From: Pseudomonas fluorescens
Lineage (GTDB): Bacteria; Pseudomonadota; Gammaproteobacteria; Pseudomonadales; Pseudomonadaceae
Direction of reading: 5' to 3'
Assembly: GCF_902498065.1 (NCBI RefSeq)
Contig: NZ_CABVIR010000001.1
Coordinates: 1,550,001 to 1,614,000 of the forward strand
Length of the DNA: 64,000 nucleotides
Part shown: positions 1-8,002 of the stretch, piece after piece
Layout: the number at the start of each line of letters is the position of its first letter
How positions within the stretch are numbered: the stretch's first letter is position 1
Made by a program: the position numbers and the translations under genes
The notes under the pieces: model-generated
Seen by the model: only the letters and a program-made list of their open reading frames with translations
Databases searched by the model: none
Told to the model about the DNA's origin: nothing

Positions 1-317
1 GTCTTGAAATCGGGCATTAAACGCCTGGTCAACCACATCAGTTTGACGTTGCGTTGAGCTTCTCGCTCCAAACGTCGGCTCGACTGAATGCGGCTGAGAT
101 AGCCGTAGATGTAGATCTTCAGCAGGATCGCGGGGTGGTAAGCCGACCGGCCAGTATCGGTTGAAATGGCACCTTCAAAACCCAGATAGACCAGGTCGAG
201 TTCGTCGACGAAGACGTCGACTACACGCACCGGATTGGTATCGCTGACGTAGTCGTCGAGGCTCTCGGGAAGTAAGGTGCCTTGGCCTCGATGTTCACCT
301 TGGATAAAGCGCTTCAT
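1..317 (-). CDS. IS1182-type transposase, N-terminal part (runs off window)
   Basis: The reading frame starts at the ATG at 317 and stays open to the window edge, giving about 105 residues beginning MKRFIQGEHRGQG. The stretch with DDYVSDTNPVRVVD, FVDELDLVYLGFEG and TGRPAYHPAILLKIYIYGYL is the typical N-terminal domain (DUF772 type) of IS1182/IS5-like DDE transposases. The catalytic core lies outside the window, so intactness cannot be judged. The insertion end should lie in 345-430, between this start and the permease stop at 496, but I could not fix the terminal inverted repeat. It sits immediately downstream of the pxp/permease locus. Confidence 0.85.
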   Translation of the reverse strand, partial: MKRFIQGEHRGQGTLLPESLDDYVSDTNPVRVVDVFVDELDLVYLGFEGAISTDTGRSAYHPAILLKIYIYGYLSRIQSSRRLEREAQRNVKLMWLTRRLMPDFK

Positions 318-495
318 GGGCGATCCCTGAGATGAAATCCTCAGAAATCATAGCAGGGGGTCGCGAAGGCGTTTTTACACACTCTGGGCCAGAAGCAGTC
401 ATTGGAAAATCCATCAGCGAATTCGTAATGAGGCTTCCATTACCCGCTCTACCCTGTTAGGACAGGCGGGTACAAGGATGAGTGCATGAAAAACT

Positions 496-1818
496 CTACT
501 CTGCCAACCGTAACCGCAACCGGCTTCGATGGGATAAGCCTGCTTGCAAGGCAAATGCAACTATCACGGTAGATGGCGCGGAAAAACTGCTCAGGCTGCC
601 GCCGAAAAACATCAACGCAAGCCCCAAAGCGGTGGCACCAAACCACGCCGTCAAGCCCACCGGGTTAAACGCGACCACCCGTTCGAGCGCGGCCACGTCA
701 CTACGGCCACAGAGTATCTGCGCCAACGCCACGCCGACCCAGGCGACGACGAAAATGCCTTGATAAGCCAGGGCCTTGAGCAGGTAGGAAAACACATCGG
801 CTAGCATCAGCCCGTACACGATCACCCCGACCGCCAGCGCCCACATCAGGTACGAACCGCGCACGCCAAAACGCGCAAAGAACGCCTGCATGTTCATCGT
901 CGCCAGGTAGTAGTTGGCGGTGTTGATCCGGGTTTGCGTGGCCCATACGAACAACAATCCCCAGAGGCCCATCAATTGCAGGATCGCCATGACCACCGAC
1001 ACTTCGTTCAAGGCGCCTTCATGGGGAATGCTGCTAACCAGATAGATACCCGCCGCACCGTTGAGCAGAAACGTCACCGCGTAGAACGGCATGCCGAAGT
1101 TCCAGCGACCGTGGTACTCGGCGTCTTCAGGCTTGCCGAAACGCGCATAGTCGAAGGTGAACAGCATCAACACCCAGACGCCCATGTAGGCGACAAAACA
1201 ATCCCACCAGCCAAATGCACTAGGCGTTGCCGGGCCGAAATCCAGCCATTGCGGCTGGTAGCCATAACGGCTGATCGATACCCCCACCGCCACCAGCAAA
1301 CCACCGAGGTACACCGGCAGCAACACGCCGTTGAGCTTGTCCAGCCAGTGCTGCACGCTGCCCAGGATCATCGGCACGCTGTAGAGCACCACCGCCAATG
1401 CCGCCAGCGGATAGACCAGTTCCGGGTACAGGTGATTGAGCGCGACGGCGATCACCGAACCTTCGAACACCGCGTAATAGATCGCGGTCGAGAAGAAAAT
1501 CAACGTCGCCAGGCACGCCCCGGTGCTGCCGAACAATAGCCGTGAAAACAACGCCACTGACAAGCCGCTGCGAATCGCAAAACGGCTGAGCACGCTGTTG
1601 ACCAGTCCATAACTGATCACAGACAGGACCATGCCGATCAGCGCATTGCGCGCACCGAACGACAACGCCAATGAAGCACCCACCACGATGTAAAACATCG
1701 CACTGCACACCGCCCACCAGGCCATGGTCAGCGACAGTCGACCCATGCGCGCTTCGGTGGGAACAGGATGATGCGCCGGGTCTTGCCCGGTTTGACTCGA
1801 TTGCGATAAAGCAGCCAT
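496..1818 (-). CDS. NCS1-family (purine/cytosine-type) permease
   Basis: A 440-residue integral membrane protein with about 12 hydrophobic segments, beginning MAALSQSSQTG. The N-terminal segment (LTMAWWAVCSAMFYIVVGASLAL) and the overall length fit the nucleobase:cation symporter-1 family (cytosine, allantoin and hydantoin permeases). A longer frame starts at a TTG at 1833, but the ATG at 1818 has a GGAG nine bases upstream and is preferred. It is the last gene of the pxpA-accB-accC-pxpB-pxpC row, about 110 bp after pxpC, so it probably imports the substrate of those enzymes, plausibly a cyclic amide or 5-oxoproline-like compound. The substrate itself is inferred only from context. Confidence 0.8.
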   Translation of the reverse strand: MAALSQSSQTGQDPAHHPVPTEARMGRLSLTMAWWAVCSAMFYIVVGASLALSFGARNALIGMVLSVISYGLVNSVLSRFAIRSGLSVALFSRLLFGSTGACLATLIFFSTAIYYAVFEGSVIAVALNHLYPELVYPLAALAVVLYSVPMILGSVQHWLDKLNGVLLPVYLGGLLVAVGVSISRYGYQPQWLDFGPATPSAFGWWDCFVAYMGVWVLMLFTFDYARFGKPEDAEYHGRWNFGMPFYAVTFLLNGAAGIYLVSSIPHEGALNEVSVVMAILQLMGLWGLLFVWATQTRINTANYYLATMNMQAFFARFGVRGSYLMWALAVGVIVYGLMLADVFSYLLKALAYQGIFVVAWVGVALAQILCGRSDVAALERVVAFNPVGLTAWFGATALGLALMFFGGSLSSFSAPSTVIVAFALQAGLSHRSRLRLRLAE

Positions 1819-1929
1819 ATGCGTGAACTCCAAAACCAGTCAAAGGTTGAAGCGCGGGCAGCCGTCACCGCACCGAAGTGCGGCGTTGGCGTACCGTTTG
1901 GCATGGCCCGCGCTAGACGGCGGGCAGAA

Positions 1930-2904
1930 TCAGGAAGGGAACAGCTTGCTCAGGCAGCTGAGTTTTTTCTTATAGGAACGTCGCGCTTCCAGCGCCTCTT
2001 CGAGGGTTACCGCGACAAAGCGGGCCTTCTGGTTGGGTTGCATCTGGCCGATCAAGTCGAGGTCGGCGCTGATCACCGTGCCAATCATCGCGTAGCCGCC
2101 ACCGGACACCGCATCACGGTGCAGCACGATGGGTTCGAGCCCGGCGGGCACCTGGATCGAGCCGATCGGGTAGCAACTGTCGACGATGTTCGACGGATCG
2201 GAACCGGCGCCGAACGGCTGCTCCCGGGGCTGAAAGCTCAGCGCGCTGCCGCCCTTGAAGCGATAGCCGATGCGGTCGGCTTCCGAACCGACCGTCCACG
2301 GCTCGGCGAAAAAGCTCTTCGCCGCCGATTCGGTCAAGCGGTGGTAGTACAAACCGGGCACCACCCGCAGGGTGATTTCGCCACCCAATGATTGCCGTAA
2401 CGCCATGGGCAAACTGGCCCCGGCGCGGCTCTTGCCACTGGCGATGCCCACCGGCAATTCGTCGCCTGCAATCAGGCGTCGCCCCTGAAAACCGCCGAGC
2501 GCGCCCAGCGCATAGGTGGAGCGACTGCCGAGCACCACCGGCACATCAAGGCCGCCGGCCACCGCCACATAAGCGCGGGCACCAGCCTTGGGAAAGTCAA
2601 AGCGCAGCACTTGCCCGGCTTTCACCGTGAACGCGGTGTCGTGGTGCATTTCCACGCCATCGACCCGTGGCGTCATGTGTGCGCCGCAGACAGCCACCAG
2701 TGCATCCTGCTGGAACTCCAGCTCCGGCCCGAGCAACGTGCATTCCAACGCCGCCGCACCGGCCGGGTTGCCGACCAGTTGATTGGCCGCGCTTAAGGCG
2801 TATTGATCGAGTGCGCCGGACGGTGGAATCCCCAAGTGGTAATACCCTTCGCGGCCCAGGTCCTGTACCGAAGTGGCGAGGCCGGGTTTGAGGACCTTGA
2901 TCAT
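1930..2904 (-). CDS. pxpC: Biotin-dependent carboxyltransferase family protein, 5-oxoprolinase subunit C / KipA-like
   Basis: A 324-residue protein of the KipA/PxpC family, homologous to one half of the carboxyltransferase domain of urea carboxylase. The N-terminal signature IKVLKPGLATSVQDLGREGYYHLGIPPSGALD (in part) and the later GSRSTYALG and EQPFGAGSDPSNIVD stretches are typical. Its start overlaps the pxpB stop by four bases (ATGA), implying translational coupling. In PxpABC it forms the ATP-using 5-oxoprolinase with PxpB and PxpA in the cytoplasm. Because the neighbours also supply a biotin carboxylase and a biotin carrier, a true biotin-dependent carboxyl transfer is possible here. Confidence 0.88.
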   Translation of the reverse strand: MIKVLKPGLATSVQDLGREGYYHLGIPPSGALDQYALSAANQLVGNPAGAAALECTLLGPELEFQQDALVAVCGAHMTPRVDGVEMHHDTAFTVKAGQVLRFDFPKAGARAYVAVAGGLDVPVVLGSRSTYALGALGGFQGRRLIAGDELPVGIASGKSRAGASLPMALRQSLGGEITLRVVPGLYYHRLTESAAKSFFAEPWTVGSEADRIGYRFKGGSALSFQPREQPFGAGSDPSNIVDSCYPIGSIQVPAGLEPIVLHRDAVSGGGYAMIGTVISADLDLIGQMQPNQKARFVAVTLEEALEARRSYKKKLSCLSKLFPS

Positions 2905-3773
2905 GCCAACACCTCCTGCAACGACTTGGGATAGCCAACGGGATCGGCGAGGAACGCATCCAGAGAAAACTCCACCGGACGAATCCGCAGATCAAAGCAA
3001 CCGGCTTCCACTTCGGCCACCGCGTAGTCGTAGGCTTCACGGTCCATCGGTTTGAACTGCACGATGTCGCCTGGGCGGAAAAACACCATGTGTTCTTTCA
3101 GGTACGCGAGGTTCTGTTGCGGGTCGTAGATCGGCGCGGGCGTGACGCCAAACATCTGATAACCGCCGGCGCCGCGCACTGAGTAAATGCAACCAAAGCA
3201 ACCGCCGTGACCAAGGGTCAATTTCGGTGTGTCGGTGCGCGGGCGCAGGTACTTGGGCACCTGCAACTGACGCTCGCGCTCGACCATCTGGAACATGAAT
3301 GGCAACCCGGCAACGAAGCCGACCATCGAGACAAACCACGGCGCGCCACTGTGGGCCGCGATGAATGCATCGACGTCGGCCAGACCGTTGATTCGTGCGG
3401 CGTATTCCAGGTCCGTGGCGCTCGGGTCTTGATGACGGTCGCGAAAACGCATCAGGGTTTCGTGGGTCCAGGGGTCGTTGTAGAGCACGGGAATCTCGAT
3501 GATCCGCGTCTGCAACGTGCGCTCGGCGACGGCCCCGACCTCGGCAATTTTTACCGCTTCGAGCAAGGTGTGAGGGGCGATGCGATCCGGGTCAAAACGA
3601 ATCTGGAATGACGCGTTAGCCAGGCAGACATCGAGCACGCCATCCAGCGCCAGCCGTTCCACGGCGCGAGTGACGGCCAGACCTTTGAAGAACGCGTCCA
3701 GGGACATGCTGTCGCTGACTTCGGCAAACAAATGTTCATCGGCGCCAAAGCTGTAGCGGATGGGAGTACTCAT
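2901..3773 (-). CDS. pxpB: 5-oxoprolinase subunit B / KipI family
   Basis: A 290-residue KipI/PxpB-family protein, longer than the usual ~220-240 because of an N-terminal extension. Recognisable parts are IRYSFGADEHLFAEVSD at the start, IEIPVLYNDPWTHE in the middle and GFVAGLPFMFQM followed by LGHGGCFGCIYSVRGAGGYQMFG. The last block is the conserved G-rich core that contacts KipA. It overlaps pxpC by 4 bp and accC by 4 bp, so the three are translationally coupled. With pxpC it corresponds to the carboxyltransferase/allophanate-like portion of urea amidolyase. Confidence 0.87.
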   Translation of the reverse strand: MSTPIRYSFGADEHLFAEVSDSMSLDAFFKGLAVTRAVERLALDGVLDVCLANASFQIRFDPDRIAPHTLLEAVKIAEVGAVAERTLQTRIIEIPVLYNDPWTHETLMRFRDRHQDPSATDLEYAARINGLADVDAFIAAHSGAPWFVSMVGFVAGLPFMFQMVERERQLQVPKYLRPRTDTPKLTLGHGGCFGCIYSVRGAGGYQMFGVTPAPIYDPQQNLAYLKEHMVFFRPGDIVQFKPMDREAYDYAVAEVEAGCFDLRIRPVEFSLDAFLADPVGYPKSLQEVLA

Positions 3774-5143
3774 GCTTCACCTCCGCTGCAGCGCTCGGCC
3801 AGCCAGGTTTCCAGGGTGCCGGTGTGAAAGTCGGCGCTGTGCAGCCACGGCTGTTCCAGCAGTTCACCATGCAAGGCCAAGGTGCTGGCCATGCCGGTAA
3901 GCGTGGTCCGCCTTACCGCAACCCGCGCACGGGCCAGGGCTTCGGCGCGATCCGCGCCGTGAACAATCAGCTTCGCCAGCAGCGAGTCATAGTACGGCGG
4001 CACGCGGTAGCCTTGATACAGATGTGTGTCGATGCGGATGCCCTCGCCCTGCGGCCAGGTCAGTTCCTCGACCACGCCTGGGCTGGGGAAGAAATCCCGC
4101 GCCGGGTCTTCGGCGTTCAGGCGCATTTGCAGGGCGGCGCCGTTGAGTCGGATGTCGCTTTGCTTGAAGCCCAGCGGCTCGCCGCCAGCGACGCGCAACA
4201 TGGCCTGGACCAGGTCGATGCCCGTGATCAGTTCGCTGACCGGGTGCTCTACCTGAATCCGCGTGTTCATCTCGATAAAGAAGAACTCACCGGTAGCATC
4301 GTCATACAGGTATTCCAGGGTGCCGGCGCCCTTGTAGCCCAGGGATTCGGTCAGGCGCACGGCGCTGGCGCACAGCGTTTCCCGTTGCTGCTGGCTGAGG
4401 ACTGGCGACGGCGCTTCTTCGAAGATTTTCTGCCGGCGCCGTTGCAGCGAACACTCGCGCTCAAACAAATGCACGGCGTGCTGACCGTCGCCCAGCACCT
4501 GCACTTCAATATGCCGGGCCCGGCTGATAAACCGCTCCAGGTACACCGCGCCATTGCCAAACGCCGCTTGGGCTTCGCGCTGGGAACGGGGGAATTCTTC
4601 GCTCAGTTGCTCGGCGTTTTCCGCCAGCCGAATACCGCGCCCGCCACCACCGGCCGAAGCTTTGATCAACAGCGGGAAGCCGACGGATTCGGCAGCCTTG
4701 AGCGCCGATTCAACGTCGAACAGTTCACCCGGCGAACCCGGCACCACCGGCACGCCAGCGGCTTGCGCCGTGCGCCGCGCCTCGGCTTTATCGCCCATGC
4801 GCCGGATCGTCTCCGCGCTCGGGCCGACGAAAATGGCGCCGGCAGCCACCACTGCTTCGGCGAAATCGGCGTTCTCCGACAGAAAGCCGTAACCGGGATG
4901 CACTGCGTTGGCGCCCGTGGCTTTCAAGGCGCCGAGCAATGCCTCGACGTTCAGGTAACTTTTGTCGGCGCGGGCCGGGCCGAGGATATGCACCTCATCA
5001 GCCATGCGCGCGGCTTGGGAATCAACGTCCGCCTCACTGCACGCGGCAACGGTGGGAATCCCCAATTCTTTGGCGGCGCGGATAATCCGTACGGCGATCT
5101 CGCCACGGTTCGCGATCAGTAATTTATGAATGGCTTGCGTCAT
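3770..5143 (-). CDS. Biotin carboxylase (AccC-like)
   Basis: A 457-residue ATP-grasp enzyme starting MTQAIHKLLIANRGEIAVRI, which carboxylates carrier-bound biotin from bicarbonate and ATP. Visible motifs are the N-terminal ANRGEIA, the glycine-rich ATP loop KASAGGGGRGI, ERECSLQRRRQK and the catalytic EMNTRIQVEHPV. The open frame extends to 5203, but the ATG at 5143 follows GAGGG and begins exactly where AccC proteins begin. It lies 10 bp after the biotin-carrier gene and overlaps pxpB. This is an extra AccC paralogue: the housekeeping accBC pair normally sits elsewhere, and the context points to a dedicated amide carboxylase. Confidence 0.9.
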   Translation of the reverse strand: MTQAIHKLLIANRGEIAVRIIRAAKELGIPTVAACSEADVDSQAARMADEVHILGPARADKSYLNVEALLGALKATGANAVHPGYGFLSENADFAEAVVAAGAIFVGPSAETIRRMGDKAEARRTAQAAGVPVVPGSPGELFDVESALKAAESVGFPLLIKASAGGGGRGIRLAENAEQLSEEFPRSQREAQAAFGNGAVYLERFISRARHIEVQVLGDGQHAVHLFERECSLQRRRQKIFEEAPSPVLSQQQRETLCASAVRLTESLGYKGAGTLEYLYDDATGEFFFIEMNTRIQVEHPVSELITGIDLVQAMLRVAGGEPLGFKQSDIRLNGAALQMRLNAEDPARDFFPSPGVVEELTWPQGEGIRIDTHLYQGYRVPPYYDSLLAKLIVHGADRAEALARARVAVRRTTLTGMASTLALHGELLEQPWLHSADFHTGTLETWLAERCSGGEA

Positions 5144-5153
5144 GATCGCACCC

Positions 5154-5399
5154 TCACTCGTCGTCGAGTGTTGCGACGACTTGACCCGGTTCCACCGGAT
5201 CACCGTCTTCTACCAGAAAGGCACTGAGGCGACCGGCCGTCCCGGCGGTCAGTTCGGAGAACTGCTTCATGACCTCGATCAGGCCAATCACCGTGTCGGC
5301 GCTGACCTGCGCACCAACCTCGACGAAGTTCGCCGATTCCGGGGTGGCTTTGCGGTAGAAGGTTCCCGGCAACGGGGTGATAACAGTGTGTTCGGCCAT
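5154..5399 (-). CDS. Short biotin carboxyl carrier protein (AccB-like)
   Basis: An 81-residue stand-alone biotinyl domain beginning MAEHTVITPLPGTFYRK. The biotinylation site reads EVMKQF with the acceptor lysine near residue 45, in place of the usual E-A-M-K-M. It is about half the length of housekeeping AccB (~150 residues) and lacks the N-terminal dimerisation region. The ATG at 5399 follows AAGAGGAA; a longer frame to 5456 has no such site. It lies between pxpA and the biotin carboxylase and should carry carboxyl groups between that enzyme and the PxpB/PxpC pair. Confidence 0.88.
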   Translation of the reverse strand: MAEHTVITPLPGTFYRKATPESANFVEVGAQVSADTVIGLIEVMKQFSELTAGTAGRLSAFLVEDGDPVEPGQVVATLDDE

Positions 5400-5493
5400 G
5401 TCTGTTCCTCTTGGAATAGTTGTAGAAAGGCAGGCAAAAAGTGAATCGGAGTGCAAACCCTGGCATCTATGTGCCAGGTGTTTTCGAATGGTC

Positions 5494-6252
5494 TCAGCGC
5501 GGTGCTCGTACCTCTATTCCCGCGCCATCGAGTGCCTTGCGCGTGGCTTCGACCAACGCCAGGGCACCCGGTGTGTCGCTGTGCAAGCAGATGGAATCGA
5601 ATTCAATCGCCAGGTCTTCGCCCTCGACGGTGCGCACCACGCCTTGTTGGCAAGCACGTAGCACTCGCTCGGCGACGTGGGCCGGGTCGTAAGCCCGCAC
5701 GTTGCGGGTGAAGACGATGGAGCCGCTGAGGTCGTATTCGCGGTCGGCGTAGAACTCGCGGATCACCGGTTGGCCAAGTTCCGTGGCAACCCGCCAGATC
5801 ACCGAATCGGGCATGCAATACAGCAGCAACTCCGGTTCCAGACGTTGGAGGTTCTCCACCAGCAAACGGGCGGCCTCTTCGTCTCGGGCCAGGTGCATGT
5901 AGAGCGCGCCGTGGGGTTTGATGTGTTGCAGGGCCACGCCTTGAACCCGGGCGAGCTCACGCAAGGCGCCCAACTGATAGAGCATGTCGTCGACCAGTTC
6001 CTGGGCCGGCGCATTGATGTGCCGACGGCCAAAACCAACCAGGTCGCGAAACCCCGGATGCGCGCCGATGGCCACGCCCAGGCGCTTGGCCTGCTCGACG
6101 GTACGACGCATGGTGCTGGGGTCGCCGGCATGAAAACCAGTGGCGATGTTGGCCGAACTGATGAAGCCCATCAGCTCATTGTCGACGCCATCGCCGATGG
6201 TCCAGGGGCCAAAGCCTTCGCCCATGTCCGAGTTGAAATCTACTGCCTGCAT
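5494..6252 (-). CDS. pxpA: LamB/YcsF family protein, 5-oxoprolinase subunit A
   Basis: A 252-residue LamB/YcsF-family protein. The start [17 protein letters not shown] is diagnostic, followed by [31 protein letters not shown] and [11 protein letters not shown], which line the active site of this divalent-metal-dependent barrel family. The ATG at 6252 is chosen over the longer frame to 6291 because GGGAG lies at the right distance and family proteins start here. It is the first gene of the six-gene minus-strand row, divergent from a LysR gene, and 94 bp precede the biotin carrier gene. Confidence 0.9.
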   Translation of the reverse strand: MQAVDFNSDMGEGFGPWTIGDGVDNELMGFISSANIATGFHAGDPSTMRRTVEQAKRLGVAIGAHPGFRDLVGFGRRHINAPAQELVDDMLYQLGALRELARVQGVALQHIKPHGALYMHLARDEEAARLLVENLQRLEPELLLYCMPDSVIWRVATELGQPVIREFYADREYDLSGSIVFTRNVRAYDPAHVAERVLRACQQGVVRTVEGEDLAIEFDSICLHSDTPGALALVEATRKALDGAGIEVRAPR

Positions 6253-6326
6253 GACGCTTGCTCCCGACGCTTGTGACTTCATGCAGGCCAAGTTAAATTC
6301 CAGCCAACCCCTTGGGAAGATCTATT

Positions 6327-6357
6327 ATCAGATAGGCCATCCTCTGAAAATCAGATA
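6327..6357. promoter_or_regulatory. Direct-repeat operator candidate in the pxpA/LysR divergent region
   Basis: The 125-bp gap between pxpA and the divergent LysR gene contains ATCAGATA at 6327-6334 and again at 6350-6357, 23 bp apart, about two helical turns. The first copy sits in an imperfect palindrome (CTAT...ATAG, 6322-6335). This is the kind of spacing LysR tetramers use for the recognition and activation half-sites. Assignment as an operator is inference from position and symmetry. Confidence 0.45.
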
Positions 6358-6377
6358 CCAAGTCACCCGGAGTGCCC

Positions 6378-7295
6378 ATGTCACTGACCCTGCGCCAGGT
6401 CCGCTACTTCGTCGCCACCGCCGAGATCGGGCAGATCTCCCAGGCGGCGATTCATTTGAATATTTCCCAGTCGGCGGTGACCACGGCGATTAAGGAACTG
6501 GAGGGGATACTCGGCACCCTGTTGTTCCAGCGCTCGGCTCAGGGCATGAGCCTGACCGATGCCGGGCGACACTTTCTCAACCGCGCCTACGTGATTTTGC
6601 GCAGCGTCGATGACGCGTTGAACAGCCCGCTGCCGGATGTCCGCGCCAGCGGCCTGTTGCGCTTGGCGGCGAGCTACACGGTGATCGGCTACTTCCTGCC
6701 ACACCACCTGCAACGGCTTGAGCATTGGCATCCGGACGTGGCCATCGAAGTTCACGAACAGGAGCGCACGGCCATCGAGCAAGGCCTGCTCGAGGGCCGC
6801 TTCGACATGGCGGTGGTGCTCACGGCGAACCTGACTCACCCGGACATCGTTTCGGAGATCCTCTTCAACTCCGAGCGCCGGCTATGGCTGCCCAGCCACC
6901 ATCCACTGTGCGAACGCTCGGCCGTCAGCCTTGCCGACGTGGCGAAGGAATCCTACATCCTGTTGACCGTCGACGAGGCCGAACAAAGCGCCATGCGTTA
7001 CTGGGAACATGCGCACCAGCAGCCAAACGTGCGGGTGCGGACCAGTTCGGTGGAAGCGGTGCGCAGCATGGTCGCCAATGGCAGCGGCGTGGCGATCCTC
7101 TCGGATCTGGTGCACCGCCCCTGGTCACTGGAAGGCAAACGCATCGAAACCCTGACCGTCACCGACAAGGTCACGCCCATGAGCGTGGGTCTGGCCTGGC
7201 ATCGCGAACGGGAATTCAGCCCGGCGATGCAGGCTTTTCGTAATTATTTCCACGATGCATTTTTGGCGCCCCAACAGCATTCCGCACGACGCTGA
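6378..7295 (+). CDS. LysR-family transcriptional regulator of the pxp locus
   Basis: A 305-residue LysR protein: winged helix-turn-helix at roughly residues 2-60 (LTLRQVRYFVATAEIGQISQ, then LNISQSAVTTAIKELEGILG), followed by the periplasmic-binding-protein-like effector domain. A GTG at 6372 is also open, but the ATG at 6378 follows CGGAG with correct spacing. Divergent from pxpA across a 125-bp intergenic region, it is most likely the local activator, responding to the substrate of the locus. A CGGACATT...AATGTCCG hairpin at 7344-7385 may end its transcript. Confidence 0.88.
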   Translation: MSLTLRQVRYFVATAEIGQISQAAIHLNISQSAVTTAIKELEGILGTLLFQRSAQGMSLTDAGRHFLNRAYVILRSVDDALNSPLPDVRASGLLRLAASYTVIGYFLPHHLQRLEHWHPDVAIEVHEQERTAIEQGLLEGRFDMAVVLTANLTHPDIVSEILFNSERRLWLPSHHPLCERSAVSLADVAKESYILLTVDEAEQSAMRYWEHAHQQPNVRVRTSSVEAVRSMVANGSGVAILSDLVHRPWSLEGKRIETLTVTDKVTPMSVGLAWHREREFSPAMQAFRNYFHDAFLAPQQHSARR

Positions 7296-7771
7296 AAGAA
7301 ACGAAAACCATGCACGAGTGACCCGCCGGCGTGACCTAATAAACGGACATTATCGGGGGTGGAAAAAGTAGCAGCTAAATGTCCGCCATGGCCAAAAGCA
7401 ATGGGATAGACTCCTCCTCACCTCGGCATCTTGAGTGCCTAGCTAAAACGATGCCCTTTCCCGGCCAGTGCACTAGGTCGACTCTGGTGGTCACATTTTC
7501 TGGCCGCGGTCCTCTTCCAGCCAAAAGTCCGGGAGCGTCCGCAAGACCTTGGCATCAACACTCAGTGGCTTCCAGAAGCAGCGTCCCTCCTCTCTTAGGT
7601 ACCGCTCCTTGGAACGCTCCAACGCAGAAGAAATTGGCAGCCATCCGCTGCTCACCGGCATCAATATCAGCCGCTCAACTCGTGCAAAACGCGCAGATTC
7701 CGGCGACGCTAAAACCGTTGCAAGAACTCGTTCCCCGGTTCTCCAAGCGTCGAGAGTAAATGCCGCCTCGC
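7296..7771. other. Gene-poor debris between LysR and a permease remnant
   Basis: No open frame here resembles a real gene. An 8-bp inverted repeat (7344-7351 with 7378-7385) may form a terminator hairpin. A minus-strand frame (about 7491-7760) reads with proline/arginine-poor, leucine-rich composition but matches no family I know. The lack of coding structure and the adjacent gene fragments suggest remains of earlier insertions and deletions. Confidence 0.5.
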
Positions 7772-7980
7772 TTATGCGCCCAGCCGGCCGACCACAAAAC
7801 ACTTCATCAACACGTAATACACCAGTCCCGTGAAGAGCATGGTCGGGACACCCGCACCCAAGTAAACGAAGGCAGACTGCGTGGCCAATGTCACCGGGTT
7901 GCAAAGCCAGAGGTAAAAAGCGATAGAGGCGAATGTGGTGAGCACCGCGATCCAGTTGACCGGGGGCGCGTTAGAAATCT
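7772..7980 (-). pseudogene. C-terminal fragment of a membrane permease, cut by an IS element
   Basis: On the minus strand the sequence from about 7980 down to the TAA at 7772-7774 encodes roughly 68 residues with two hydrophobic spans, one containing NWIAVLTTFASIAFYLWL and the other VPTMLFTGLVYYVLMKCFVVG. This resembles the last two transmembrane helices of a nucleobase/cytosine-type permease. It has no start and stops abruptly at the left boundary of the IS3-family element, so it is a truncated gene. The family assignment is tentative; the permease character is clear. Confidence 0.55.
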
Positions 7981-8002
7981 TGGACTACCTGGAGGTGGTT
8001 CG

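Noticed and set aside
3824..5122. 432-codon plus-strand open frame opposite the biotin carboxylase
   Set aside because: Antisense shadow of a coherent biotin carboxylase; composition is rich in Gln, Arg and His, as usual for reverse frames of GC-rich genes.
7491..7904. 137-codon minus-strand frame over the permease fragment region
   Set aside because: It reads through the permease remnant in a wrong frame; its sequence is not coherent with any family.
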